Shown here piece by piece: positions 35,868-47,640 of a stretch of DNA of 54,700 nucleotides. The number at the start of each line of letters is the position of its first letter. Position 1 is the stretch's first letter. A program made the translations under genes and the position numbers. The notes beneath the pieces are model-generated. The model worked only from the letters and a program-made list of their open reading frames with translations, made no database searches and was not told the origin of the DNA. This DNA comes from Saksenaea vasiformis B4078 (lineage: Eukaryota; Mucoromycota; Mucoromycetes; Mucorales; Saksenaeaceae): the NCBI GenBank assembly GCA_000697055.1, contig JNDT01002290.1, forward strand, positions 1-54,700, in the 5' to 3' direction.

Positions 35868-36225
35868 GACATCCTTTTGTGTGAGATAAAAGGAACCAAT
35901 CTTCCACACACTTTTTGCATGAGACGACGGAGTCCTGTTTCTGACACACCCTTTGTATGAGTCAAAAGAACTCAATCACTGGTTCACCTTTTGCATGAGA
36001 TGATGGTGTCCTATCACCGACACGCCTTCTGCGCGAGATAACACACCCTTTGGCATGATGTAAAAAAAGGTTGATCATCGTCACGCCTTTTGCAGGAGAC
36101 AAAGAATTCCATCTTTAACACGGGATAATTGAGTCTTATCGTTAACACGTCCTTGCACGAGACAATGAAACTCTGTCCCTGACACATGTTTTGCATTAGA
36201 CAAATGGAACACTATCAGTGATATA
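35868..36225 (+). repeat. Degenerate minisatellite, about ten units of 36-40 bp
   Basis: Unit consensus is near GACACRCCTTTTGCATGAGA followed by about 18 variable bases ending in TC.TATC..T. Unit starts are near 35906, 35943, 35985, 36021, 36044, 36082, 36118, 36145 and 36181. Units differ in length and sequence, so the array is old. It is in no gene. Confidence 0.75.
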
Positions 36226-37616
36226 CGAGTAACGTGGAAGAGTATGACACGCAAATCATAGCATCCTATGAACGTAAAAATACATACTCCAAAGCGCAGA
36301 GTTTTTCTGGAAGTAACGCTAAATATCTTCAAATAGACGCAAAGTTGTGGGAAAAACCCAGTAGAAACAGTGAGGAACTAGTGTGACAACAATGAACTCA
36401 ATATACTACATAGTTATAATATTGCAAATATCATCGCATCCCTCGCCCAACGTGTTCTTGCTATAAGATACAAATCATTTTCTGGCATCCATAAAAAAAA
36501 AGAAAGGGTACACTGCTTCGGTTTCTATGGTACTTTTCTTTTACATTACTTCCTTCGTTACTCTTTGATCGAACGCGCCAGTGACAGAGCATTACTCAAT
36601 CTTAACTAAAACGTTTCCTTGTCCATGGAGGTACCGAGTCGGAGCCCCGACTCGTCTTACGTAAGGTTCGGTGAGCTCTGCTACTTTATCAAATGAAAGA
36701 AAAGAATCGATCTTCTACTCCCAAATATTCACTGTAATCACCTTATACAGTGTGGTCGCAGCCAATGCTGCGTGTATATAGAATAAGTCTGGACATCAAA
36801 ACTAATTCGCTGTCTGTATGTTAATTTATCTCTTCGCAGACCATTGAGAGTTGACTGATTTGCCTGGGATTTTAAACTTCCATAGACTGCGGCTATGCGG
36901 ACAATAATTGACCGGCTAGACTCAGTGGGTTTACACGTAACTGTTGAATTCTGGCTCTGTTTTCCAAGTACCAGGCGTACATCGTTGACATTCGGATGGT
37001 TTCTACAACATCTGACAAGCAATATTGTAAGGAAAGTATCCGGCGTTGCGATTGCTTCATCAACGATGCAACTAGGTACGTTCGCCTGGGTCGGCCTTTT
37101 TACCAGCAATGGAAGGTAATAATGACGCTGTTTACTTCAAATTAGGTGTCACGGGCGAGTTGTTTACTTTTTTTTCCGCTTTCTAACAGTTAGGCCCTAA
37201 GGAAAAAGAAAGTAAATTTATCAGTTGCTTTTACTACAGGGAAGGGGGTTAGATGACGTTGTTGATATTTTAGTTTCCTGAAAGGAGGATACTTTCACGA
37301 TTCCCGATCCCCCCGCCGCTGCGCTGATGATCTACCATTCAAAACGAGGTCCCTGCATGCACTGTGACACCGTCACTTCTTTCCAACTACGCGTGTCCTC
37401 AGTGTGTTCTGGAACCGTACGCCACTCTAGTGTAAATTGGATACATTGCCAAATTTTGACACTCAAATCTATTTTTAAATTCAAGGGGCAAAGCTACACG
37501 TCAAAAATTCCTTTAAATGGCAGATTGATGTGTGTGTGTATCTATCTTTTTTCTTCTTCTCTCTTCTTTGTTTTCATCCACCTTCTTTTCTTTTCTTTTC
37601 ATTCATTTTTGTTATC

Positions 37617-38997
37617 ATGTCTTCAGTTGACAATGTTGCCGTTGATCTTGCTCGGCTGTCCTTTGATACTCCTGATTCCGCCTACTTACTTTCTAAACCA
37701 TTATTAAATGAGCCATCTATTACTGTGACAAAGGGTAAATCAAGTTTGCTGACTTCGTAACCTAACTCCTTAGCAGATAAAGTGCCACGAAGCCGTAACC
37801 GTAATCGTCAATGCGTACCTAGTGATGATGAGGATGACGACGAAGAGGAAGAAGAAGAAGAGGAGAGCTCCGACGACGAAAAGACTTCCGTGCCACGCGG
37901 TCACCTTCAGCAGCGACGGGCTTCTGGAATCTCAACCCCGTCTAAACCTATCCGAAAAACCCGGCCATTGCCTAGTGATGACGAGGACAGTGATGATGGT
38001 AAGCTACTGAAGCTTCGATCTTAAAAAAAATCGGATGGTCGACTGTCTAAACGAACATTGCATTACAGAGTACAATGACGAGGCTGAATATGACAAAAAA
38101 TCCATGTATAAAATTCAAGGGACGGGTTCAAGCAGTCAGATTCATCGACCTTCTCAAAGAGCAAGCTATCAGGATCCCTCAGGTGGATCGTTCATTGCTC
38201 CGCTTTCGGCAGCGGAAGATGAAACTCATTGTAATACCAATCAAGATGATGACGATGACAATGAGGTACTAGGTCAACATATGCGGGGCCCTGCACTGCT
38301 AGGCTTACCCGAGGGCAGCCATCTTCAGCAATTGCAACAGATGCAGCAGTATCATCAAGCACAGCTAGCCCAGTTCCAGTACCAGCAGCAACAGCAGCAG
38401 CCTCATCCTTCCAAATCCTCGTCTTCTCATTTACTTAGACCACATTCTCCACATCAGCGCGTCAGCATGTCGGGCATGGATCTGCTGAAACAATTAGAGC
38501 AAGAAAAGGCTGATGCGAAACGCCAGAAGCCAAAGTTGAACACTTCTAATGTTAAGATCGAAGGATTGCTTGCCAAGTTGCCTGAGCCTGGTTCGCATAA
38601 CATCAGTTTCCAGCAGTTGCAACAGCAGGGAATGAAGCGCAAAAGTCAGAGACCAGTCTCTACGCATGGCTACCTCGACATGCCTAGCAACTATCAGCGT
38701 CCACCATCTTCCGGTGGACCGGCAGGCGATCGTCGATCTCATATACCCAGTGGCTATGGTTACCCCACCGAATATGCCGGTGCCAACCCGGCCTATCGCG
38801 CATCAACCCCTGGACCACAACCGGTTTACCCGTATCCCTACCAACAGCAGCAACAACAACAGTTCATGAACCTCGGTAACCCAGTTGCTGCCGGTGCCAT
38901 GACTGTACCGCGAAGCGACATCCCTTCACGTCCTGGAAGCGCCTTGAGTCAACATGACATACCACTGCGTCGTTCTGCAGATCCGCATATCCCATAG
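37617..38997 (+). CDS. Unrecognised acidic, Gln/Pro-rich protein
   Basis: Three exons (37617-37734, 37777-37998, 38069-38997) give 422 residues. The introns are clean (AAGG|GTAAAT..TTAGCAG; GATG|GTAAGC..TTACAG) and keep phase, so the gene is probably real. The N-terminus has two acidic, Ser-rich clusters (SDDEDDDEEEEEEEESSDDE). The middle is Gln-rich (LQQLQQMQQYHQAQLAQFQYQQQ). A more ordered helix-like stretch, SGMDLLKQLEQEKADAKRQK, then NVKIEGLLAKLPEPGSH, may be the conserved core. The C-terminus is Pro/Tyr/Gln-rich. Largely disordered; a transcription or RNA-related scaffold is possible, but I do not assign a function. The ATG is preceded by a pyrimidine-rich leader. Confidence 0.75.
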
Positions 38998-39292
38998 CAT
39001 GTGTATAGACCAAAGATTCCATACAGTAACATTGATCCAATTTGCCCTTCTTCATCCCTCACTAACCCCTCACCTTGACTTGCCTTTTTGTTCATTAAAA
39101 AAGAACTCGTGCGTTAAGGAGTATTACTTTCTTTTGCGCTGCATCCATAATAATCATGACTGGAGAATAAAAATAATCATCATCATAGAGGAATACCTGT
39201 TAATATGTTGAGAAAATGATGCGGTAAGGCTGCTGTATGTACATAATAAATGATAGAAAAAATGCTAGACTAACGAGATAAGGTATAATATC
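38998..39292. other. Intergenic between convergent genes
   Basis: Short 3' regions of the Q-rich gene (+) and the copper-fist gene (-). No gene is seen. Confidence 0.6.
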
Positions 39293-40466
39293 CTAGAGCG
39301 ACAGATAAGTAACAGCATTCATCTTAACTGCAAGTAGTTTACCTTGACAAAGATCGCGGAAACATGTTGAACAGGAATCAAATGACTGTGCGCATCCACA
39401 TCCGCATAATAATGATCCATCCTCAGCTAAGACAGCGGTTGGTTGCTCAGATTCCATCAAATGCTTTGGTGCTGGTGCATCCGCAGGTGAACAAATCGCA
39501 GCAATCGACAGGCGACGTCGAGCATTGAACTCTTCGGCAGCGAAACCAGTATACGGATCCTTTTTCCCTTTCATAGCTCTTGATGGATGAGCATCGCAGC
39601 CCACGCATGCACACGAATCGCCACACCGACATGTAACGACACGAATTCTTTCACCGTGCTCATTCACCTTTTCCGATGAACAACATGGTACAGGTGGTAC
39701 AGTCGTCAACACACTAGAACAATTATTTGTCCCACAGCAAGATGAGGAGGGTTTGGATAAGTCAGGAGTGTTTGGTGAGCAACAGGATGTTGGTGGCGAT
39801 GGTGATTGTTGAAGCAGCTGCTGTTGTGGAGATGCCTTTTCTTGTTGTGGCGTTGATAAATGGTTAATCTCTTGTTCATGTTCCGATGAAGAGTCGTGCT
39901 GTGAAAACGCTATATCGTCATTGTTATTGTCGATCGGTAGAATATCTGGTTTTGGTGCAATCGCTCGTAATGGACTTTTGACCATATCAGATGACAATTT
40001 TCTCGATTGTTTCAGTTCTAATATAGGAGAGAAGAGAAGAAGATTCAATTACTTTGCTGTATTCGCGAACCCTATACCTGTTGTCTTCTTTTTCGACCGT
40101 ACGCTCGGTGATCGGCCTAGGTAACACCAGTAAGAAACTTGCTCGGAGACGGTAGAAAGTACCTGTCTTATTGTTACAATCACACTTGACGTGTAATTGG
40201 CGAACAATTCTTAATTCTCGACAGCGTTTACATTGAGTAGCTGGTCTTCCTTTCTTTTGAATTTCTATCAGCGGTCGGTCACTATGGCTGCATCGCGATG
40301 CACGATGACCCTGTTCGTGAATCAGATGATGAATCCAAATCAGGTCTACGTCTTTTGTACCTTGACGCAAGTTTCTGATAAAGCCAAGCTCTTACGTTAA
40401 TCAATAATATAATTAAGAAAATGGCAAAGACCTACCACATGCCCACTTCTTTCCGTTAACAATCAT
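39293..40466 (-). CDS. CUF1: Copper-fist transcription factor, Cuf1-like
   Basis: Copper-fist factors sense copper and switch copper-uptake or detoxification genes. Four exons: 40466-40436, 40374-40361, 40310-40163, 40017-39293, for 305 residues. Joining the 14-nt exon 2 rebuilds the fist: MIVNGKKWACETCVKGHRAS..CSHSDRPL..KKGRPATQC, with the zinc cysteines and the GRP minor-groove motif. The C-terminal half is Cys-rich and contains CRCGDSCACVGCDAH, i.e. C-x-C-x3-C-x-C-x2-C-x2-H, the copper-sensing motif of Schizosaccharomyces Cuf1, plus CGCGCAQSFDSCSTC. This favours a copper-uptake activator (Cuf1/Mac1 type) over a metallothionein activator (Ace1 type). The microexon is essential: without it the second zinc cysteine is lost. 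Confidence 0.9.
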
Positions 40467-41461
40467 TAATGGCTGTTGATTATTGTCAACCCCTTCCCCC
40501 CTCACTGGCAAAACATTTAACTTTTGGCCACCCTGTCGTGTCCAGATGAAATCTAAGCCACTTCTGCTGCGTATTAGGGAGAGAAACCACTGTTCCTGAT
40601 ATGTAGCATATGATTCTAAGTGGCAATACGATACAAACTTTATGTGTCATGGATCGGATTTGGCTGCTGTGTCCCGAGTCACAGTTCGTTAGCAGAGGTT
40701 ACAAGAGGAATCTCGTTCTGTTTGACCAACTTGGCATTCGAAACGCTATTTTCATCATATTCTTTCTCAGCTCGCTACAAAGTTCATGCTCACCAATTAC
40801 AGTAAGTTAACTATCATGCACTATTAAAGTTCTTTCGGCGCCATGTTCACTCTTTATTTCTCATGTTTCTCAGGAAAGTTAACCAGTGAAATGATCATTG
40901 AATCAATATAAACGGTTTTAACAAATAGGGAATTTTATCATAGGCACAGGGTCCCAATCATCTAGTTGTAAGTCAGACAAGGTTCGAAGAATAGGAAGGA
41001 CCAATGGAAGAAACCGAAGAAAGTCAAAAAGAAATTGAAGTAGCATGTGATCAAGTTGGTAAAAAAATCCCTGGTGTTCCGCTGACCCCCGACGTAATGA
41101 TGAAGTTGTTTCGGCCGTGAAGTCATTAGTAGAAAACAGACTTGGTGAAATTTTATTTGTTACCGTTTTCGTATATAGACTGTACCTATCCAGCACCTCG
41201 GTTTTCGCACATTCTGTTGTTTAGTGTCCTTTTTTTCTCACGGTTGACTCAACCTTGACCGTTCCATGTGGAAAAAAGGTCTTAAATTTGGATCGCCGCT
41301 GTGACCAATGGACGAACCGCACTGTAAAGAAAATGATTCACAACGCGTCTTATATATATATAATTTTTTTTTCATCCCGACTTCTTACTGAACCTCTTTT
41401 CCCCACTCCTCCATTTACTTGACCGATTAAGTTCGGTCTCCATGTATAAGCACCTTAATTT
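40467..41461. promoter_or_regulatory. Divergent upstream region (copper-fist gene and AAAP transporter)
   Basis: No gene is accepted here (short frames 40610-40810 and 40918-41196 are unrecognised). A TATATATATATAA run at 41351-41363 lies about 100 bp before the transporter ATG and is a likely TATA region. I did not find a clear copper-response element (GCTGA/TTTGCTC repeats) by eye. Confidence 0.45.
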
Positions 41462-43057
41462 ATGAGCGTTAAAGATTATAAGCCTGAAAAGGCTCTTACA
41501 CCCTCCGGCTCTTTTAAAGACGCTGCCTCTCTGCGAGAGATCTCAAGCGGTAAAAGCAAAATAGCAACAAACGGCGACCAGATAACCAACAGAACATCTT
41601 TATAGTTGAACAATCGATCAAATTTAGTCATGGTATCGAACGAGAAGCTCAAGGATCTGCTTTTCTGGCATACTTCAATGTTGTTTGCGTTGTCGCAGGC
41701 ATGGGTGCTCTCAGTTTGCCATATGCTCTCAAACAGGGCGGATGGATAGGTAAACGATACATAGCAAATTGCAACAAAAATGATTAACTTAATTTTGACA
41801 GGCTTACTTATTCTTGGCCTAAGCTGGATCTTCTCGACCTGTAAGTCAGCAGCATCATCCGAATCCATCTCGTACTCATCGCTTTCTTTTTCGTCCGTTT
41901 TTTTTTTTCGGCTTTATTTATCGACATTTTACTTTCAACTAAAACTAGATTCGGGTGTTATTCTTGTACGATCGCTGTATTATAACGGTCAGACTCGTCT
42001 GTCATCCTATCAAGAGGTCGCTGAAGCAGCCTTTGGCCGCATTGGTGGCTGGGTTGCCTTTTTTTTCACTGCAGTCACACTGATTGGTGTACCTGTACTT
42101 TACGTGCTGCTGGCTGGCCAAAATCTGCATAACATCCTCAAGGGTACCTCTGGTGAACTAACTTTCCCGATCTGGGTTATCATTTGCTCAGCCATTGTTG
42201 CCATCCCTTTCATTGGTTTCAAATCACTGAAAGAAATTGGTGTCCTTAGCGCCTTTGGTATGCTTGCCACTGTCGTGACAATATTGATTGTACTCGTCAA
42301 GGCTCTGGAACACAAAGCACATATCCCAACACCTCATTATGATTCAGTAATTTGGGATCAATTTCCAATTGCCCTTAGTTCGATTGCATTTAGTTTCGGT
42401 AAGTAGCTCTCCTTTTCCTTTTGTCTCATGCGGCTCACCCAGTGGATACCAGGTGGCAATCCGGTCTATGCTCACGTTGAAGCGGGTATGCGGCACCCCG
42501 AGAATTGGAACAAAGTCGTCGTTTCTGGATTAACAACCTGTGTCGCTCTTTATTTCCTGACCGCTATACCTGGCTATTATGTGTATGGTGACCAATCAGT
42601 ATCACCCATCTACGACAAGTTGCCGGATGGATCAGCGAAGGTAGCCGCGGCTGTTATTATGACCATCCACGTTATCCTTGCCGCACCAATTCTTATGACA
42701 TCTTTTGCGCTTGATCTGGAAAAGCTCTTCGGTATCTCCTCGTTCAATCACTCTCGGATGGTTGAGCATTTACTGCGATTTATGCTCCGTGGCGCTCTAG
42801 TTGTTGTGACTGCAGTGATTGCTATTTTTGTCCCATTTTTCGGCGATTTCATGGCTTTGCTTGGTGCCTTCTCCAACTGTGCTCTTGTCTTCATCTTTCC
42901 CGTGATCTTTTATTACAAACTTACAGGACTTAGAAACAAACCGATATACGAACTTGTACTGGGATTTTTTGTTGTATTAATGGGTATCGTAGGATTGATT
43001 TTCGGAACAAAGTCCGCAATCGAGGCACTCCGTGCAGATTTTGCTGGGCTCAATTAA
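41462..43057 (+). CDS. AAAP-family amino acid transporter (AVT-like)
   Basis: Proton-coupled amino acid transporters of this family act at the vacuole or plasma membrane. Five exons (41462-41549, 41606-41749, 41802-41840, 41949-42398, 42453-43057) give 441 residues, the usual length, with about eleven hydrophobic segments. The family pattern is clear: SAFLAYFNVVCVVAGMGALS, PYALKQGGWIGLLILG, TAVTLIGVPVLYVLLAGQNL, IALSSIAFSFGGNPVYAHVE and DFMALLGAFSNCALVFIFPV. The soluble N-terminus is about 45 residues. Exon 3 is 39 nt. The start is the first ATG and joins in phase to the first conserved segment. Substrate cannot be told from the sequence. Confidence 0.92.
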
Positions 43058-44111
43058 ACATTAGAGAATTCTATTAACATTAGAAAGACATTTACACGAT
43101 TATTCTTTTTTATAAACAAAGTTTAGGCGTGTTTCCAATTTCAACTTACTGTCAACAACGTTATTGCCACAAAAAACTAAATTCTAGGAGGAACGATTGT
43201 AAATTAGACTGGACTGCAGTGTTATCTTAGTTGCAAACATAATTCGACATTACAACATGTCTAGGAGTGGTGGCATCGTTGATGCTGCTATTTACCAAAT
43301 ATGACCTTACCAGTGTACCGTTTGTTTGGTGCCGTGATCTGCATTATTTGCCAACTTTAAACGATTCTATCTATCATTTTGCAGTTTCGCGGTACGTTGC
43401 GACAGTGTAGTCTATCTTCATTGAACTGATATGCTTCTTGGTTCCACGTAGCTAACAGAATATTGGTCGCCGTTAAAAACTTACAATGGTAGTAGTACAG
43501 AACGTGGACGGTCATACTCTCAGAAAAGATATAGTTTTGTGTACAACAACGTCTCGATTTTTGACTTCTCAAAGTCCTATCCTTAGAAACATTCGCTTCT
43601 GATACAGTTTAAGCCACTATGTTTGTTCTCATGATATCTTTGTCTAGGTTCCTGCAGGTAGCAAAGCTGAATTTTCGTAATCTGTATCACTGATTCCCTG
43701 CATGGGAAATCTTATTGCTAATAGTCAAATGCTTCAAAAGCCAGACACCTAACTACCCCATAGATATAGAAAACGTCCACATTAAAAGACATGTGTTAAA
43801 GATGCCTATAAGTCCTAAACACTGGTATGATCCTTATAAGCATCAAAATCTCAAACAGTAGGTTGACTAACAATAGGGAAGGTTATGGTTTGGGGGAATA
43901 ATGGCTTTTTCCTACCTCTCCAGACAATGCAGGGTAATAAAAATAAAATAGAATAACCCTTATTTTTACTCGGAAACCCCTTCACCGGAAGAGGAGACGT
44001 TAATGAAAAAGCAGAGCGAAAAGAAAAGAGCTACAGAAAAGGGGAAGCCAGTTGCTCCAGGTCTGGACTCCTTGTGACCTCGTTTCCGCTGTATTTTTAG
44101 ACCTTGCGGCA
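43058..44111. other. Intergenic, no gene seen
   Basis: About 1 kb of AT-rich DNA; the right part should be the promoter of the next gene. Nothing else is recognised. Confidence 0.5.
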
Positions 44112-46890
44112 ATGGCATTAGCCACAAACTATGGGTTTGGAAGCATGTCACCTCCACTTTTAAAACATGATGTAAAAAGCAAGTCTCCGTCACCCACATC
44201 ACCTAATTACAAGCACCACCCGAAATACAGGATAATGGGAGCTGCCGGTGTACCTCATCTGTCATCTGATATCATCTCCCTCGAAATTCCTCAGGCACAG
44301 TCGCCTCGACGAGAAAAAACGCCGTTCTGGTCTGTCAAGGATAAAACGCTCGAACCATACAAATTTCTGTATCTGTACCGCAAGAAGTACAAACATAAGG
44401 CTCGTTGGTTCAAATTGCTGATGATCCTCGCTTCCTTTTTGTTTCTTGCAAGTTACATTCCCTTTTTCCAGTTCGTAAGCAATACAAGTAGCAGTACCGG
44501 CCCAGCACACCTTGCTTCTACGCTTGATCCACAGCGTGATCAAATTATTCTCTATCGTATCCTTGGTAACGATCTCCCTCCACGTCATAAAGAAGGTCAA
44601 ACCCTGTCCAACCTTCAGTTTATTTTGGAACATGAGCCCAAATTCCCGAATACACGTAAAGTCTTCCTATTGAACCGCATCAGTGATCCAAAAAACGAGG
44701 CGGCGATTATCCAATTGCTGAACAAATATCAAATGGAGTTCATTAGCGTGCCTTTTGTGGAACATGAGTACCAACAATTGGATTTTCGATTGGAAGACTT
44801 TCCCGAAGCAGATTATTTACACTCAGATGATTACCGACGTTATTCTAAGGTCTCCAAGCTGCGAGCTCTCGATTACACCTATCATGACAAGAATTTGTAC
44901 GCGATGAACAATGTATGACTGTGGATAGCTTTCTCTTTTCTGCGACTGAATGTCACTAACTTATCCGTTAGAACGGAGGTCGAAATACTGCTATCCGACA
45001 TGCTCGTTCTCTTACCAATGCGCGTTGGATAATGCCATTTGACGGTAACTGCTATATCAGCAAAAATGGTTTTGAAGAAATCAAAAATCAATTGGACAAA
45101 CATGGCAACAACTTCAAATATTTTGTTGTGCCCATGACACGCTTACTTGATAACTCCGTGCTGCTGACTGGCACGGATGAACGACCCAAAACACCCGAAG
45201 AGCCACAAATCATATTCCGATATGATGCAAGTGAAGAATATAACTTGAATATGCGCTACGGTAGACGAAGCAAGGTAAGAGGAAGCAGCACACCTCGGGT
45301 AGAATTGCGGATAATAAGATGGAAATCTAGCTGGAACTACTCTGGCGACTGGGAGCTTTAGAAAATCGGCGACTCAATCGACCAACTGTACCATGGGAGG
45401 CGACTGAGCGATCCTACAGTGAAGATAAGGGTAATTTCCGCACCATTGGTTGGGTATTTCGGCTGTTTTCTGGAAACCCACAGCAGGAGGAGAACAAAAA
45501 AGAGGCTTCTTCTATACGTGCATTTAATCGTCTATTGGCGATTCAGTCGTCGTTAGACAGACTTGATGAGTCTATTGCCCGACGTACATTCCGCCAGGAT
45601 AAGCTATTCCTGTACGACGAAAAAGGCATGTCGCAAACCCGATATGCTTATTGGGGTAAAGATCCAGCAGTGGTTACAGCGATGCAACACCTAGCAGAAC
45701 GGGCAGACGCGATTCTGTTTTGGATCCAGACACAGTATCCCACGGCAGAAAATGTGAGCCAGGAGCAAGAAGCATCGCTGTCACATTCATCAAAGAAGGA
45801 AGGCATTGAAAATCTAGGACCATTATCTCAAAACGTTTCTATCTTAACGATGGCTAACTACTTCTTGGGGAACGAGCAGTACGGACTGTGGGCTGCAAAT
45901 CTAATTCGGGTTCATTTTCTGCGCGAGACAGCTGTACCCGATGACGACAAATATGATTCAGGACGACAGGCTCCTGATGACACCCATTTGTTGGATTTTC
46001 TGTCCGACCAAGGTTACTCGTTTCCTAGTCTCGGGCGAGCTCCACGTGCAATGTCGAAATACATGGATCACACGATACTGAATACGTCCGATCTTACCAA
46101 GACCGACATCTCGTCGTTGTTAGACTGTATTCGGATGTTACGTCGCGCACAAGCATTGACCCATAAGGAGTATCTGAGCTTACAGGCAATCGCTGCAGAG
46201 TTCCTCGATCATCTCGTCACTTCTCCTACCGGGATCCATCTCGCGCAGATGACGGACCATCGCGGCGTGCTTTACGATCTTCAGGTGACCGCATTGGCCG
46301 CCTTTACAGACGATGTAAGGTTGTTCTTAAGAGTTGCCAATCGTTGCCGCATGCGAATTGGAAAGCAGTTCCGCGAAGATGGATCCCAACCTTTTGAAGA
46401 ACTCTCGACGAAAGGACGGATACAATCGAGCTCTGCACAATCTGCCTGGCGAGTTCTTCTCCATTTTGAGACCTTAAATCTACAATACTGGACGTTACTT
46501 ACTAGGGGAATCCAAAACATGGGCGCCGGGAAGGATATCTGGCATTATCGAGCCAAAAACGGTGGACAAATATCCCATGCGGTGGTGGCACATCTTCAAA
46601 AACATGTCACAACACTTTCTGAGTTACCTCCGTCGGACGCTGCGTTTGTCAAAGCGAGATTGAGACCATTGGCATACATGGCGCAAGATGCTTTTGCTGC
46701 TTCCGCCAAATTAAACAGTACGGATCAAGAATGGCTGGCCCAACACATGGCTGAGCTTGGCGACAAGTGGGAGAACACGAACTTTCAACTAGATAACGAT
46801 AGTCAAGGACTGACTATGATCCACGATGATCAGCTTGAAGGGAGGTTAGGTATTCCGCCCTGGTGGATGCTGAGTAATAGTAGTATATAA
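44112..46890 (+). CDS. Type II membrane protein: glycosyltransferase-like plus alginate-lyase-like domains
   Basis: Exons 44112-44912, 44972-45274 and 45331-46890 give 887 residues. After a cytosolic N-terminus of about 98 residues there is one membrane helix (WFKLLMILASFLFLASYIPF, 99-118), as in Golgi glycosyltransferases. The first lumenal part (about 140-370) has IILYRILGNDLPPRHKEGQT, RKVFLLNRISD, GGRNTAIRHARS and WIMPFDGNCYI, which resemble GT-A-type transferases with a DxD-like site. The second part (about 440-880) is helical, with NLGPLSQNVSILTMANYFLG, a pattern like the alginate-lyase/heparinase toroid (PF05426 type). ATG 44112 is the first in frame; upstream is only a TTG. Domain calls are from pattern memory, not a search. 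A wall- or capsule-polysaccharide role is inference. Confidence 0.7.
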
Positions 46891-47127
46891 TTCTATTTTA
46901 CAGCACGAAACCTGATATTCAACATCATGCATCGAGAAACATTTCTGCATTTTATAAATAGTACTTTAGAGGCATTCTACATCCTAATTGCACGATTTAC
47001 GTTTTTTAACTTGTTTAGCTGATTTCTCTGTTCGTTGACTTCAGCAATTGCCAGCGATATTTGCTCAACTTGATGTTAACTATAATCTTGCTAAACCACT
47101 GTAATAAATACGTTGATGTGTTTTATT
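46891..47127. other. Intergenic between convergent genes
   Basis: 3' regions of the type II membrane protein gene (+) and PYM (-). No gene is seen. Confidence 0.6.
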
Positions 47128-47640
47128 CTATGATAACGACAGTTTAGCCAGTTCCTCCCTCAGTGATGTTCCTTTTTTGATCTTGGCATGCTGCTCAGCA
47201 TTCAATTGTTCACCCTTGATTAACTTTTGCTCTAGCTCTGTAATCTGTCGGATCTTTTTCTGCAAAGCCTTGATTTTCTTCTCTTCAGGAGTTTTTTCGG
47301 AAGCAGGAGACTGTTCTTGTTTTTGCGCTTCTTTCTCTTGTTTCTCAGAGGTAGCGGATTGTTCTGGCTTTGGTGATTCTTGCTTAGTCGTCTCTTTCTT
47401 CTTTGCCTTGGGTTTGCTACCGGGAACCTCAGGTTTCTTTTTTGGAACGTAGCCTGGTGGGTATTGATTCTCTGACTTTGGTTGGAGGCGTGCATTCGAG
47501 TACCGTTGGACGTCCTCCAAGGGAACAAATCCAGGTCTTACTTTTCTTTCTTTACGAATGGTTCCATCAGGTCGACGAGAAGCAGGGATCCAGCGTTCCT
47601 CGCCTACTTGGATGATGCCTGCATTGCTTGGTTCTGTCAT
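47128..47640 (-). CDS. PYM1: PYM, partner of Y14 and Mago
   Basis: PYM removes exon junction complexes from translated mRNAs by binding the Mago-Y14 pair and the ribosome. The single exon from the ATG at 47640 gives 170 residues. The N-terminal Mago-binding segment is clear (GEERWIPASRRPDGTIRKER, VRPGFVPLEDVQRY), then a Pro/Lys linker (PPGYVPKKKP), a Lys/Glu/Gln-rich middle, and a C-terminal coiled coil (KKIKALQKKIRQITELEQKL). The frame is open to 47739, but the Met at 47640 matches the start of family members, so I prefer it. Its presence implies a working exon junction complex, fitting the intron-rich genes. Confidence 0.92.
   Translation of the reverse strand: MTEPSNAGIIQVGEERWIPASRRPDGTIRKERKVRPGFVPLEDVQRYSNARLQPKSENQYPPGYVPKKKPEVPGSKPKAKKKETTKQESPKPEQSATSEKQEKEAQKQEQSPASEKTPEEKKIKALQKKIRQITELEQKLIKGEQLNAEQHAKIKKGTSLREELAKLSLS

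Larger units (their letters stand above)
32643..37616. other. Long gene-poor tract with a decayed minisatellite
   Basis: About 5 kb with no accepted gene. It holds one TTCAATAAACAG-type repeat word (34485-34510) and the minisatellite (35868-36225). Open frames at 33689-33877 (-), 34668-34967 (+) and 35112-35303 (+) look protein-like in composition but match nothing I recognise and are not extended by splice joins. A palindrome GAGTCGGAGCCCCGACTC is at 36637-36654. Confidence 0.45.

Noticed and set aside
36637..36654. GAGTCGGAGCCCCGACTC palindrome
   Set aside because: A single short palindrome with no second copy or neighbouring gene signal.
42428..43057. Alternative start MRLTQWIP for a separate downstream membrane protein
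   Set aside because: The acceptor at 42451-42452 joins this segment in phase to the upstream AAAP exons, so it is one gene.
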